Shown: one piece after another, positions 47,996 to 61,339 of the stretch
How positions within the stretch are numbered: the stretch's first letter is position 1
Layout: the number at the start of each line of letters is the position of its first letter
NCBI GenBank assembly: GCA_949825065.1
Contig: OX463848.1
Coordinates: forward strand, 29,393,549-29,457,548
Direction: 5' to 3'
DNA length: 64,000 bases
DNA from: Odontocerum albicorne
Taxonomy: Eukaryota > Arthropoda > Insecta > Trichoptera > Odontoceridae
Notes under the pieces: model-generated
Seen by the model: the letters and a program-made list of their open reading frames with translations, nothing else
Told to the model about the DNA's origin: nothing
Databases searched by the model: none
Made by a program: the position numbers and the translations under genes

Positions 47996-49544
47996 CGAGA
48001 GTTGTAGAACTAACCATTACTCGAATGTCTCTGTACCCAGATTACATCGATTGAGTAATGACTATGCTGCAATCTCGGACATATTTGGTAACAGTCTTTA
48101 TGCTATATTGTCTCTTAAAGAGTGTTTTTGTTTGATGAAACCATAAATCCGACACCACGACATGACGCTCGTTGCATTTATTTGTCTTCTCTCCTTTTGG
48201 TTGACTTTGTTTATCTCAAACTTTTCAAGATCTCTGTAGATATGCTAAGGTTTCAATGTGTGTTTGTTCTGTTTTTGTGTATTGGAGTGGATTAATTGTA
48301 TGTATGCATATTTTTGTTATTATTTTTTTCGTTCATTTTGTATGTTAGTGTATTTGATTACCCGAGCCTTGACTTGTCTCAAGTTTTTATTTTATGTATG
48401 GTAAGTGGTATTCATTTTTTTATGTATATAATTAAAATAAATATTTATATTTTTTGTCACAAGTTGTATTTATATGCATGCGCACTCAAAAGTCGATACA
48501 TGACTGTACATTAACAAATAATAATACATAAAAAATACACAAAAAAAAACATAATGTCGCAGTCCTTTACCAGGAACAGCCGTTTTTTAACCTCAGGTTT
48601 CTCTCTAATAACCCCATTGAACGTTTTACTTCTTTATTATCTCTAGAAATTCTAGACTTCTGGCGGAATAGTAGAAATAGAATTGTCAGTATCAGTAGCA
48701 ATAACTGCGAAACCCTAAATTTTAAAAACAACTCACTAGGCAAGGCCTATGACAAAGTAATATAATTCCTTAATCATAAATTTCATGCACTCGTCCTTAA
48801 TACTCATACATACATACATATCATCATGCCTTGTCTCTCGCGGAATAGGTAAAGAGAACAGGTCTTCAAACTGTTCTATCCAAGCACACATCTTTCGCCT
48901 CCTCCACATTCATACATCTCATAATACACAGTCAATCTTCTATTATTCATACTTCTCACTTTACCTCAAAATCTGATCTATTTAGTCCAACCACGTTTTC
49001 TTAAGTCTACTTTTTCCATGCATACCTTACACTGACTTGTATAATCGTTAAGTCATTATTTCATCATTTATTATCTCTACATGTCTAAACCATCTCAAAA
49101 ATCTTTTTTTTCATTTTTTCCATGCATTCTATTCTGATGTCTTCATTCTGCCTTCTTTCAAACATTGACACTCCATAAAAAATGTTTATTGCACGCATCT
49201 TCACAACATTAACCTTACTCTTATCCTTCTACTAAGTCCTATTTTGACTTTCATACGTCAAGGTGGGCACCGACACACTATTATCTATTGTCATTTTTGC
49301 AATTGTTGATATCGCGCGGTTGTTATATGTAACATTAAGTGCTCGTTTTACTTTGTTTTCTAACTACTCAAACGAAAATTTATAAAAAATTCAGTATTTT
49401 GAATTGAAATTTAAATTATGTATATATGAAGTAATTACCCATAGATATCAAACACGAGTTAATTTTTGTTTAATTTTTTTTATTTTAGTCTAGGATATTA
49501 TATCTTCAAAATGGTGCAATAGCTGGCATTTGTTGATTACAATT
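47996..49544. other. Region between the duplicated block and the gustatory receptor
   Basis: No gene recognised. It contains a family X retrotransposon tail at 48790-49270 (- strand). The rest is AT-rich and featureless to me. Confidence 0.5.
48790..49270 (-). mobile_element. Non-LTR retrotransposon fragment, family X
   Basis: Follows CATACATACATA simple sequence at 48807-48818 and matches the - strand order of the copy at 12640-13040 (GGAATAGG..AGAGAACA, then CTCCACATTCATACATCT), but extends further upstream in the element. Confidence 0.55.
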
Positions 49545-52500
49545 TTATTCGGGCGCAGCAGACATCTGAATAAGAATGATGGAGTATGAAGTAGCTATTC
49601 CGATGAAGTTGTAGAACAAAGTAAAGTCCAGAGAAAAAAAACTCCAAACAAAGACTCGCAGATCATTGTTTTGCACAATTTGAACAAACCTCTTCAAGTG
49701 ATATCTCGTCAATACATCTGGAATTTAAAAAAAAATAACTTAAGATTTACCTAACAAAATATTTAAGTGGTGAAGATAAAACGTTAAATATCATGAATAT
49801 ATCCTAAAAAGGGCAAGCAGTTGTCCCTCATTCATCCACACTGTCTCTAGAAACCGATTAGGTTCCCTTACAATGCGATCGTATACTCGAAATAAAATCG
49901 GATTGAGTCATATATTAATATCGAGCTGTCCCTGGTCGAAAGCCCCTCTTATGCTGACACCACAACGAGAAACAACTTAAGTGTAAGGATAGAAAGGTGG
50001 TGGCTGCAACCACTAGATTATTACCTACTCTACATCTATAACTGTTTAGAAAAAAGATATTTGGTAATTAAACCGCAAAAAAATATTAAGGAAAGTATTA
50101 TAAAGAAATCGAAGTAGATCTTCCAATATATGATAGAAACACATTCGGCTTTAGCTAGAGTGTAGTTTGTGTTTGTAGTATTCATATATGATCATAAAAA
50201 TATAAAAAAATACTCCCGTATCAGTTTCCCTTTCCAACTAAATTGACGTCTGAATGGCGAGGAAATCCTCGACTACGAGGCCTAGCAAATCCTGTATCTG
50301 TAAATCTAACACTGATTTGATAGCTTCTGTTTTTTAATGTATTCTATTTTTTAATATGTTCTTGAAATGTGTCTAAATGTATTATATACATACTATGTTG
50401 CTATCAATAAACCTGTATTTATTTATTTAAATCTGTATTTATTTATTTGATTTAATGGATCAAATCTGATGTTTCGATTTCAAAGATATTAATATAAATA
50501 TCAAATAAATAAATACAGGTTTATTGATAGCAACATAGTATGTGCATATGTAATAAATACATTCCAAAATTGCACATATATCTCAAGATAAAATACATTC
50601 AAAATAAAAGCTATCAAAAGGTCTGAGCTCATCTCATTACATACTCCCGGCCGAGATACACCCCACCAACATATGGCGATCAAAGGCAACAAATTGTGCA
50701 GCAATAATACTTTAAATAAGATTATGTGTAGGAACCATAGAATAACGATTACCTGAAGGAAGTGAGACAGTCAATTTCCCCAGAATGTCCCTTGTGGTTG
50801 CAGCTTCAGCCATCAGAACTTCGGTGGCAAAAGTGGTGCAAAGGAAGTACATCACATATCGCATCTGCCACAAGAATAAGGATATCATCGACCATACATC
50901 CTGCAATCACATCAGATTTGAATCACTAAGATACTTCTTCGTTTTCTTGATTTTGGTAAACAACAATTATTTATTTGTTGTGAAGAATTAATGCTGTAGA
51001 AAGCGCTTACTGAGAAAAATACATGGTGACAATTTATGACAGAGTACGGAATGAAGTACAATAATAAGGTAGGAATGTGAACATAAGAGTGATGTGTTGA
51101 AAAGATAAGCACTTTGAAATTGTTTGGGAATGTAGAGCGAATGAATGAAGAAAAACTAACAAAATATACAGTGCGAATGTGAGGGGATGGCGTAGTAACA
51201 AAGAAAGTATGGTTAAATCAAGGAAATAATATTTTGAATGAAGGAAACGCTTAAAATCATAGAAATCGTAGGAGTTGTATCAGAAGATGTGTAGATGTAG
51301 AAAAGGCGAAGGATGTGTGTCGAAATTTAAAAGTCTGGCGCTTTGTCGTCTTAACTTACCCTGACAGGGAGATTGCGTGATGTTAGTTACGAATATATTT
51401 ATATACACATGTGTATGTAGTAAATAAACCGTGTCAAAGTGTTTTTGTCCACCTATCATAGAAATATTGATAGTAATGATTTAAAAAAATTATTATAGTT
51501 ATATTATTATGAGTAAATATATTATGATTAAGATAATAACCTCGGATAGCCACACGAAATGCGATATTAAAAGAAAAAAGCAGAGCATTTAAGAGATAAT
51601 CTTAAAATATTCGTCCTAACATTAGGATATGCAAGCGTAACTTGGACGTGACATAAAAGTGATGTAAGAGTAAGATAAATGTAATAGAAATTAGAATGTG
51701 TAGAAAAACGATGTATGATAGAATAAGTAAGCAGGAAATTATTAACATTAAGATAGTTTGGTCATGTAACGAATGATTGTATTGTATTACACTTTCGTTG
51801 TATACAGTACAACCTAGCGGGATTATTACCATCTGGCAATATCTTCCAATCAACCAGAAATATATTAAATAGGCTTTATTTTTTTCTAAATACTGGAATC
51901 CATTATTTAAATGAAATCTGGGTTCCAACGGGAATCGAACCCGTAACCTCCGAGTTGGGAGACAAGCGTCTTATCAACTAGGCCACGGAGGTCGTCAATG
52001 ACGAAAGATTTACATAAATAATACGAGGAACTTGAAAAGATCTATAAAAACGTAAGACGGCCGAATGAATAATATACTATTAGAATATGATTCATTCGGT
52101 CATCTTACGTTTTTGGAGGGAGTCAAAAGGGAAAAGCCTTCATAGATATTAAAGGAGAGTATATATGACGTGACATTAGCGAAATATGTATGCCAGGATA
52201 GAATGGGAAAAGCCTTCATAGATATTAAAGGAGAGTATACATGACGTAACATTAGCGAAATATGTGTGCCAGGATAGAATGGCGCAAAGATTTTTTTCTC
52301 TCTACCCACCCTTATAAGGATATGACGTGTAATTCCTTTCGCAGTTTTATACTTACTGAGTAATCGGTATATTTATCAGGCCGTGCTAAAATATTAGCTG
52401 TCGTCATTATTGTCATTACCGCTGCAATTGAAACAACAATTACCTAAAAATAAAAATATAACGAATGTTTAAAAAACATAAGATTGAAAAAAAAACACAC

Positions 52501-55030
52501 TTGAAAATTTGTTTATCTATTACATGTAGAATAATAATATATGTACGTTTACCTAGAAAAATATAAAAAAAACCATCAAGTTTTTTTATTTATTTTAACT
52601 AATCGTCAAATATTATTTTTCGTTTCAGTAACGTCCCTCTTATTGAATTATGCCCGCCGAAGGATTATATTTGATTTGATATTAAAAATATGGACCCTGA
52701 GTAATTGGCTTAAATTGATTTCCACTCCTGCTAGATAAAAGCGTAATCTTTTGAAATTCAAATGTATCACTAACAATTTCACAACTACAGTTACACGATG
52801 AAAGTCATCAATCATGAAAATACTATGCGATCCAGAGAGTAAGTGTACTGAGGCTCTCACGACCGGATGGATTTTATTTTCGACATGTTGGCTACACTTC
52901 CGTGTAGCCTGACCCTTCCCCTCTGCAACGAGACCGGTTCGAGGTCAGTACGTTGAGAAGTGTCGACGCGACAAGACGTTTCGTGAAAAATGTCAATCCA
53001 ATCTCCCGCCAAGTGCGAAATACGCGGCGTCATCCGTTATCTCGTTTGGAAGGGAAAACCTCCGGTTGAGGTTTATAATGAGGTGAAAACTGCATATGGT
53101 GATAAAGCTATGAATCGTACGAGTGTGTACAAGTGGTGTCGCGAGATTAAAAACGGTCACGTCACACCTCTTCACCCTCCGCCAAAAAGTTCAAAACCAC
53201 AATTTCAGCCAAGAAAATCATGGCATCCGTGTTTTGGGACTATCAAGGCATAATTTTAATTGAATATATGCCTCAAGGGGAGACCATCAACTCTGCAAGA
53301 TACTGTGAGACCCTAAAAAAATTGCGGAGGGCGATTCAGAACAAGAGGAGAGGCATGCTGACAAAGGGAGTCTGCCTGCTGCACGACAATGCCAGACCAC
53401 ACACGGCCAACGCCACGAAGGAACTGCTCGCCTCGTTTAAATGGGATGTCCTGAACCATCCCGCGTATTCCCCTGACCTAGCACCTTCAGATTACTATCT
53501 CTTTACCACCCTGAAGCTGCATATGGGTGGAAAAAGGTTTTCAACCGACGAGGAAGTAAAGGAGGAGGTGGAGAAGTGGACGGAGGGGTTGGCGGGAAAC
53601 TACTTCGAGGAAGGCATCAAAAAGTTGATACCCCGCTTCACCACCTGCATTGAGAGGAATGGCGACTATGTCGAAAAATAGCTTACATATGTACTACGGT
53701 AACCACGTAATTTTTTTGTTTAAATAAAAAAAATTGTAACCTACAAAAATTCAGTACACTTAGTTTCTGGATATGCCTCGTATATATTATCAAAAATAAA
53801 ATGACATGTAGGAAATTAATATTAAGCTTGTTCATAGTAATGATAAATTAGATTAGTTCTTAAGATATAAATTTGGATGTATTGCCTTTGGCAAATGTTT
53901 GTACTATATATTAATTTATTAAATATAAAAAAACTAGGTTAAATAATAAATAGCCTAAATGCAAACCTAGAACACATTTTTTTACGGTAGAGGGAATTTG
54001 CAGTGGCGCGGTATTTAAACATGCGGCCTTTAGAAGTTAATATATGGTAAGTACAATCAGTGAATATAATTAAAAAAGGATTATGAAGTTCTGTTTACTT
54101 TGTAAACTTACTTTAATAAGTAGACAGACTTTTAAGAAACTAAATTTTATCTTCAAATATAAATGACAATTAAAAAGATATATATTTCCTCCAAACATCT
54201 TACATATAATAAAAATATATAAAAATAATTACATTTGACCTAACACGTTTCCCCATTATCGATGCATTTTCCACAATTTTTACATAAGCCTTCATCATAT
54301 GCATTATATTTAATTTGTTATACATTATTTCGTCACTTACATTCTGGAAATCAAAACGAGTTTTCGAAAAGAGTCCGAAATCACGAAAATCAACACTTCT
54401 TTTCTTAGAAAAATTATCACTAAATCTTGCAAAAGAATATAGGCGAGCATTAATAGTTTCTAGTCGATTAACACATAGATAAACTTCTTGACAGTATTGC
54501 AAGATCACCAAATCAGTCTCCACCAATTTGAGAGCGAGGAAAACTCCAAACAATCCTTTCTGCCACCTGAAGTAATCGGATGTATAATTAAATAAAGTAC
54601 AGGTAAAGTAAAAGGAATAAGAGAGAAAAATATTTAGTGCAACTCTTTTAAATTTTTCACAGTCAATACCAAGAGTGCTATCAACAAATAAAAGATTCCT
54701 GTTAAGAACTAATTTGTCATTTTTGTATACAAGCCCCTCTGTAACTACTGCAGATACTGAAGACAGTGTTTCCAAGGTTTTGAGTGCTAGATAAATCACA
54801 GAAGTCGCTGATATACCGTCATAACCCACCAGAAAAAAAAAGTCGTCGGAAATCATCCGTTCTATCCTTGTACCGATCAAGAATACAAGAACGAGAATTG
54901 GATAGAATGCATTTTTTGGCCCAACCAAATAGACTTGACTATCTTTATACGAAACTGTCGGTACTCCGAAAATCCAATATAAAATATGAACGGGAATATA
55001 ATTATGCGTATCTCGCCATGCTACTTTCAT
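49545..55030 (-). CDS. Gr: Insect gustatory receptor (7tm_7 family), four exons assembled
   Basis: Exons on the - strand: 55030-54245, 52443-52357, 50900-50753, 49717-49545. Donors are GTTAGG, GTAAGT and GTAATC; acceptors are TTTTTAG, ATTGCAG and AAATTCCAG. Phases 0, 0, 1 all match and give 397 residues, the usual receptor size. Gustatory receptors are seven-helix ligand-gated channels in the dendrites of taste neurons. Hydrophobic segments are visible near AFYPILVLVFLIG, VALNIFLSYSFYFTCTLF, GLFGVFLALKLVE, VIVVSIAAVMTIMTTA, the WQMRYVMYFLCTTF stretch and the last helix. The C-terminal family signature TYxxxxxQF appears as TSYSIILIQM, and the preceding exon has the family-typical EAATTRDILGKL helix. 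The long first exon with short 3' exons is the common insect Gr structure. I start at the ATG at 55030; an upstream in-frame TTG at 55060 is not used. Subfamily (sugar, bitter, CO2) cannot be told by eye. Confidence 0.85.
50388..50544. repeat. Inverted repeat with about 42-bp arms in Gr intron 3
   Basis: 50388-50429 (ACATACTATGTTGCTATCAA..AAACCTGTATTTATTTATTT) is inverted at 50503-50544. It is probably two opposed copies of one retroelement 3' end (TCAATAAA resembles a polyadenylation signal). Confidence 0.8.
51020..51400 (+). mobile_element. Non-LTR retrotransposon 3' fragment, family X, in Gr intron 2
   Basis: Codes for RSCIRRCVDVEKAKDVCRN and W blocks as in the other family X tails; several stops. 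Confidence 0.6.
51917..51995 (-). mobile_element. tRNA-derived SINE head, best preserved copy, in Gr intron 2
   Basis: On the - strand: GACCTCCGTGGCCTAGTTGA, TAAGACGCTTGTCTCCCAAC, B box GGGTTCGATTCCCG, then TTGGAACCCAG. Both pol III boxes are intact. The 3' acceptor half does not pair with the 5' end, so not a tRNA gene. Confidence 0.75.
52046..52114. repeat. Short inverted repeat (25-bp arms)
   Basis: AAACGTAAGACGGCCGAATG at 52048 is inverted at 52090-52112 with two mismatches; loop about 19 bases. MITE-like hairpin or local inverted duplication. Confidence 0.8.
52129..52281 (+). repeat. 76-bp tandem duplication
   Basis: Two units, from 52129 and 52205 (GGGAAAAGCCTTCATAGATA...), three differences seen. 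It lies between the hairpin above and Gr exon 2. Confidence 0.9.
52831..53771 (+). mobile_element. Mariner transposon, internally deleted, in Gr intron 1
   Basis: Ends carry inverted repeats TCCAGA..TAAGTGTACTGA (5' 52831, 3' to 53771). The reading starts at 52990 (MSIQSPAKCEIRGVIRYLVW, the mariner HTH region), runs to about 53160 and then jumps to KKSWHP/MASVFWDYQGIILIEYMP, so the block with the first catalytic Asp is deleted. The remainder to 53681 is one open frame with LLHDNARPHTA and YSPDLAPSDYYLF, again 34 residues apart. Non-autonomous, opposite in strand to the receptor gene. Confidence 0.88.
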
Positions 55031-55839
55031 TTTCAACCAACTTATATTAGACGCTTGCAAGCTTATAGACGTTTCTCAAGTATTTCAATAAGTCGCAGAC
55101 TAAGCAAATTATATCATTTACGAAATGATTTTTCCGTGTAAGGGTTAATAGAAAGAAGTACAGGATATTTAAAAACAGTGTATAATTTTTCACACAGTAA
55201 ATTAAACTTTTTTTGGTTTACTTCCATATATTCACCCTACTAAGAGTGCTTTGTATTCAACTTTAAACTTTGGTTATAAATATTAGAATGATCTTCTTGG
55301 TCTAACCTCTGGTACGCCAATATTTGATCGAGCAAGAATGTATGGCTGATCTGGAACCAGCTACCAATTATAATAACATAAGACTTGTTCTGTCGTTAGC
55401 GTGTTTCAAACAGCTCAAATTTAAAAAAACATTATATTACCTTTCAGTTACGTAGCATGTTTCCTAGTTCTTCCATTAGCGTTTTTTTCTGCATTTATTC
55501 TATTCCTATTGCTTCCATACATCAAGTTTGGCAATAGAAAGAAAAATCTTCTTGAATTCTAAGTATTTGTGTCACCCAGTAAAATAACATCGCTACTAAA
55601 GATCGATTTATCACGTATGATTGATGACTTTCTACAAAGATATTAAAACAATTCACTTTATTTTTTCTACTCACGAAACCTTTTCACTCTCTCACAACAT
55701 TAATTTTTTATTCATCGAAAAACAATTATCATCTAAAAAGAAAATATTCATATTTTTTACATATTTTTCTTTTCAATATACACCTTTGTCATTAAGCTAA
55801 AAAATACTAGAGGCTTTTAAGTTCGATTGCCAATAAATA

Positions 55840-56331
55840 TTTTTATTATAAATATATACCTTTGTGATTAAGCTACAAAAATATTAGCTCTTAATTTCGA
55901 TTGCCAATAAATATTACCTTTGTGATCAAGCTATAAAAATAAGAGAAGGTTTTAAGTTCGATTGCCAATACTAGAAACTTTGAAGTTCGATTGCCAATAA
56001 ATATTTTTATTATAAATATATACCTTTGTGATTAAGCTATAAAAATATTAGCTCTTAATTTCGATTGCCAATAAATATTACCTTTGTGATCAAGCTATAA
56101 AAATAAGAGAAGGTTTTAAGTTCGATTGCCAATACTAGAAACTTTGAAGTTCGATTGCCAATAAATATTTTTATTATAAATATATACCTTTGTGATTAAG
56201 CTACAAAAATATTAGCTCTTAATTTCGATTGCCAATAAATATTACCTTTGTGATCAAGCTATAAAAATAAGAGAAGGTTTTAAGTTCGATTGCCAATACT
56301 AGAAACTTTGAAGTTCGATTGCCAATAAATA
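55840..56331 (+). repeat. 164-bp higher-order satellite, 3 units
   Basis: T-run starts at 55840, 56004, 56168 and 56332 give an exact 164-base period. Each unit contains three sub-repeats built on TTCGATTGCCAATA, alternating with CCTTTGTGATTAAGCTA. Units are nearly identical, implying recent amplification. Confidence 0.95.
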
Positions 56332-56409
56332 TTTTTTTACTTGTTTGATTAGAAGTTATTGTAATTTGAAAATAAATCCTGTACAAATTGCTCACCAGTT
56401 AGTATGCAA

Positions 56410-56830
56410 TGTTAGATACATACATGCAATCAGGTCATTTCCTTGTCGGAGTAGACAGAGAGGAAAGAACGCCCGACTTTCCTATCGCGATAAACTTTAA
56501 GCCTCTTTTACATCCATATACATTCTCATACAACTCCTATAATTTCCCTGATTTTTTTGAAATATTATTACCTGTTCCAATAAGACTTTCTTTGAGTTTC
56601 CTCTACCACGCCTTCCACTCGCATTAACACTGCTTATGTATTTTGTTAGTATTTCTTTATTAATTCGTTCTACATGCCCAAATCATCTCTGAGTGCTCTT
56701 CTTCATTTTACTTAATACATTCACATTCATCCCTAATCAATTTAATCCGTACCCTATCATATGTTGTATCCCCGTGTATTCATCTCAGCACACACACACT
56801 TCTACAGCATTTATTGAGTTCATTTTTCGC
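56410..56830 (-). mobile_element. Non-LTR retrotransposon 3' fragment, family X
   Basis: Same - strand layout as 12640-13040 (GGAGTAGACAGAGAGGAAAG, CTTTTACATCCATATACATT, CTACCACGCCTTCCACTCGC). Confidence 0.65.
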
Positions 56831-59800
56831 TAAAAACAAATAATCGTGGCTTCAAAAATGAAGAAAAATTAAAGAACACAATAAACCACCTTCATAGAAA
56901 TTTATTATCTTACATATATAAATTAAAGATATTAAAATCAATTGATTCCTAAATAGAAAAGTTGTGTGAATTGCGAGATTTCTATTTTGTCAATAAAAAA
57001 AGTTCCAACAAAAAATAATTTGCACTACGAACAAAGATTAAGAAAGGTCATTAAACATTATCGTTTTTTATGCATGCTAGATATGATGCCATATTTATTT
57101 AATTTATGTATATATTTGACAGCTTAAATGTCTTTGATTGATTGTTTGAAAAAAAAATTATTGTATTTCGAAATATCAATAATAATATTTATAGGACAAA
57201 ATATACATTGCCGTTCGGAGAGCAAAATTTCCTGCAGGCACCCTCTTCACTTAACCCTCTACAATTGACAGACCAAAGATTTTCGACTTTGGGTGGAGGT
57301 CAGTTTATGTGTATAGTGTCCATATATGATCATAAATTTTGATAAGACCCCCCAAAAAGGATTGTCTTCACGTGTTACCTAAAGTTGCACTCACCACCCA
57401 TTTCTACGACTATAACACTTAGCGCCAGACCATTCCTTGCCATAGAACTACCTATGACAAAACCCCTGTCATTAATACCCCGCTTTATCGGATAGATTTG
57501 GAACAATCAATTTATTCGATAAATATGAAATAGACCTCAAAGTTCTTTTCCTCTCTTAAGCAACATCTTTCTGACACAAATTCGATATATACAACCCATT
57601 AAATAAGGTTGCCATGTGTCCTCTTTATTGAGAATATTTTATATGACAGGGGACAATGTATGACAACATACGAAATTAGGTGATTAGGGATGAATGTGAG
57701 CTTAAGGTTAATATTAAGTAAGATCAGTGATGAAGATTTTCTTAGTACGTCCGAGATTTTAAAAATCTATAATTCGGTTTTTTGTCCTACTGCAATGTTA
57801 CCAATTCGGCCAATTAACTTTGTGATTTGGCAATAGTGCATCTGCATATTGCGCTATGGCAACACTCGAATATACTTCGTGGTTATTTCTAGCATGGTTT
57901 GTTTCAATTGTGGTATTTTTTATTGGTTTGAAAAAATGTACAGCTTTCTTTGTAAAAATTAATAAATAAACATGGATATCTACGTATATATGATATGTGA
58001 ATAATAAATATAAAAAAACGGATTTTTCCAGGCTGTCCAACAATTTAAATCACGTTGGGTTGGTACATGGTTTCAAAATATGGCAACCCTGCATTCACGG
58101 AACAATGAGACAAAATTTGAAATCGTTTAACCAATCTCGACTTTTTAGAAGTGGATTAATATAATAATAATTATTATTACCATATATCAGCATAATGTAA
58201 TAAATATTAGCATATTTTATTGAAAAAAAAACGCATATATTATTTGATAATTATTTGCGGTGTACGAATTGTGTTTGAGAGCCAGTAAATTACGAGTACT
58301 GTTGACCCGATTCTGTGTGTTCCTTATAGGTGAGCAATGATAAGTTGATTACATATAGTACATAAAGAATACGGAATATATTCTAAAAGCGCATACCAAA
58401 GCTTTTCATTTGAAAAATACTTTCGAATTTCAATGAGACATCTGACGAGTGTTATTTTAATAAAAACAACATTTTCTTCCATGTGCTTCAATTGTTTGCA
58501 ATAAATAACCCAAAGAGTTCGCTCAGAAGAATGTTCCGTGCTTGAATAATTATTCTCCAGTTTTTGTTTAAATGTGTTATTTGTTTTATTTCAGAATTGA
58601 ATTTTATGAACTTTTCCCAGTGAATATTTATTTCATTTTCAACAAAAAAATGTCGAAATAGAAAAGCACAACCCAAGTTCAAAGGTTATTTTAAAAAACA
58701 GTACGCCAAAAAATAAATAAAATATTTCAAATAAATAAAGAATAGTAAAAATAAATGTAGAATATTCTAATAAATTTATATTATGAGTTGAGTATTTTCG
58801 TTTTCAAAACTTATACTATAATTTGCATTATGAAGCTTAACATGTATAATATTTTATTTTGTTTTAATGATTGAGTCGTAACAAAATAAAACATAAAATA
58901 TAAAACTTCAATTTTATTCACTATATTTTTAGCATATCACTAGCATTTGCGAACTTGTTTGGACGATCCTGCAATTTCTTATTCTATAATATTTCGACCC
59001 GGAGACTGTAATTGGTCTTCAGATTCATGCGTAAAAATCTCCACGATGTGACATTTGACTGCACATTGACGACACGACTTCAGAATTCATGCATATTTTT
59101 ATTGTCTATGGAAATTTCCATGTTAGAAATTAAGAATCAGGAAAATATCGCTTAAAAGTTTAATTATTTACAATGTATTTACTATATTGCAGTTATATAT
59201 TATTTTTTAGAATAGGTATTGATCACGTAGAAAGATGAGACCAGGACTCAACGCAAATCTAGTTTATCACGTTAAAACACGGTATTGAGATTCAAAGTAT
59301 TAAGAACTATTTAAGGAAAATTTCATATGAAAAAACTTTCTTTTAAACAACAAATGTTTAACTCTCCGCTTTTACTAACACTTTTCAATTTCCGGGACTT
59401 TAGATTAAGCAGTGTTCCGTATTAGACATACGTCTTCCTAATTCAATTATAATACCCATTAAATATTATTAAAAAGGAAAAATAAAAAAATATTTGATTA
59501 TTCGACAACATTATGTTATTTAATTACTGCTCTTCAAATTGTGCTTTTATTTCGGTTACAAAGAAATAGTATTTTTTTTTCATTTCCGTATATTTTCTTA
59601 TACTAATGTTATTTATTTCACCATATCAACAATGTCATTACGACTTGTAAAATCATTGGATTAAAGGTGCAATATACAATGTAGGTGTATAAGATTACTC
59701 ATGTGAAAATGCTTCCGGAGAATTGTTCGGAAGTGTATTATTATTTTCTTGCAATATTTTCAACAAAACAATCACAATACGGTCCATTTAATTCGGCAAA

Positions 59801-60448
59801 TTAATGTATTTTTTCGCTAATATTGTAAAGAAAGTTCTTCACTTCCTCAATTCTAAACAATACATTACAAACTATCTTCAATTTGAAATATCAACTTAGT
59901 ACCTGGAACACATATCATATAATCTCACGTAGTATCATATATTTCGTATAATCTCACGTAAAAACTCGTATATTGTGTAATTTTTTAGCCTTTTGTCCTT
60001 TTTATTTTGGAATTTCTTAAAAATTTATTTAACAAATATTAATCACTTGCGATAAAAGTTATTTATAAAGCATAATATTATAATAATATTGTGTTCTTTC
60101 AATTAGTATTACATTCAAATCTAATCGATATTTTATTCAAATTCAGAAAGAAAAAAAAAGATGACGAAACCATTCAAGAAATTGTCGTTCATATTTTAAC
60201 GAGAGTTAACTAATCTTTGAATATATATTTTATGTTAACATGACGTTTCTATGGTTGATTCTTTTTTTTACTCCTCTAAATTCCTTCATGTGGATAAGCA
60301 CACTTAGCGATTTTTTTAGTAGATTTTAAAAAGTTTTTATGTATATAAATATTTATAAAGTTTTAATTTCAAAAACTCCAATAACACCTTTCCATTATCT
60401 CGCAACTCAAATTTGTTTAAAGTAATATTTGATTGTATTATAACAATA

Positions 60449-60531
60449 TCCGTTACATAGTTAGTATGGCGCATGTCTTCCAACTCGGAAGTTGCGGATT
60501 TGATTCCCATTGGTACCCAGATTGTATTTAT
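60449..60531 (+). mobile_element. tRNA-derived SINE relic
   Basis: CATGTCTTCCAACTCGGAAG, decayed B box GGATTTGATTCCC and TTGGTACCCAGA tail as in the 51917-51995 family. Confidence 0.6.
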
Positions 60532-60694
60532 AAAGGAGTCCAGTCTAATTTTCGCTTGAACCATATAAAAAATATTTCTCGTTACCTCAAAGACAAGCCC
60601 TCTGAGTTGTACTACTATATATATAATACATCGGAAGTGTAATGAAATAATACAAGACATATAAAACTAATGAAACGGGTAGAAGTATAGAGGG

Positions 60695-60880
60695 GTAGGT
60701 TATCTGGAAAGTCTACTATGCAGATGATACCACACTCGTTGCTGCAATGGAGGCTGGAATTTGAGTGTTTTTTGATCGGGTAATTAATATATTTTGGTAC
60801 TGAGACTTGTTATAAATGTTATCGAGACCAAACTAATGATCATTGATCGAAGAAACTGCTGGTGGTGGACCCAATTGATC
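60695..60880 (+). mobile_element. Non-LTR reverse transcriptase fragment with YADD box
   Basis: Codes for WKVYYADDTTLVAAMEAG, the catalytic YADD motif of RTE/CR1-type RTs, then stops appear. Confidence 0.65.
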
Positions 60881-61339
60881 TTATTTTTTTAGTTGGTTAA
60901 AAGAAATTACCGCAATAAGTTCACGCACTATATATTTGTTTTGTTAATCTTTCATCACTTATACGTTTTACACTTATTAGCTGGGAGGACCAAGGTCTGA
61001 GAAAATGTGATGGAATACAAGTAGCCTGAACGAGTGGACTTGTTCTTACTAAATAATTAGTTGTAAGAATTGTTATCTAGTTATAAGTGGTGTGTAGATG
61101 TAATTATTTCTAAGAATTCATATATTAAGATTATAAGAAATAAAAATAAAATGACGCGTAAGAAAATAAGATTAAGCAAGTTCATAAATTATAATATGTA
61201 AATAAGATTAGTTAACTAATAAATTTGTATATAGGTATAGCCTTAACAAATATTTGTACCATATATTACTTTGTTTAATAAAAAAAAACACGTTTTACAT
61301 ATCAAAACCATATTAGTTTGATATGTAAAATTATTATAA

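Noticed and set aside
51917..51995. Functional tRNA gene
   Set aside because: A and B boxes are good but the acceptor stem does not pair, and several relatives with the same non-tRNA exit sequence occur in the window: SINE family.
54784..55050. Plus-strand open frame of 88 codons
   Set aside because: Antisense shadow of gustatory receptor exon 1.
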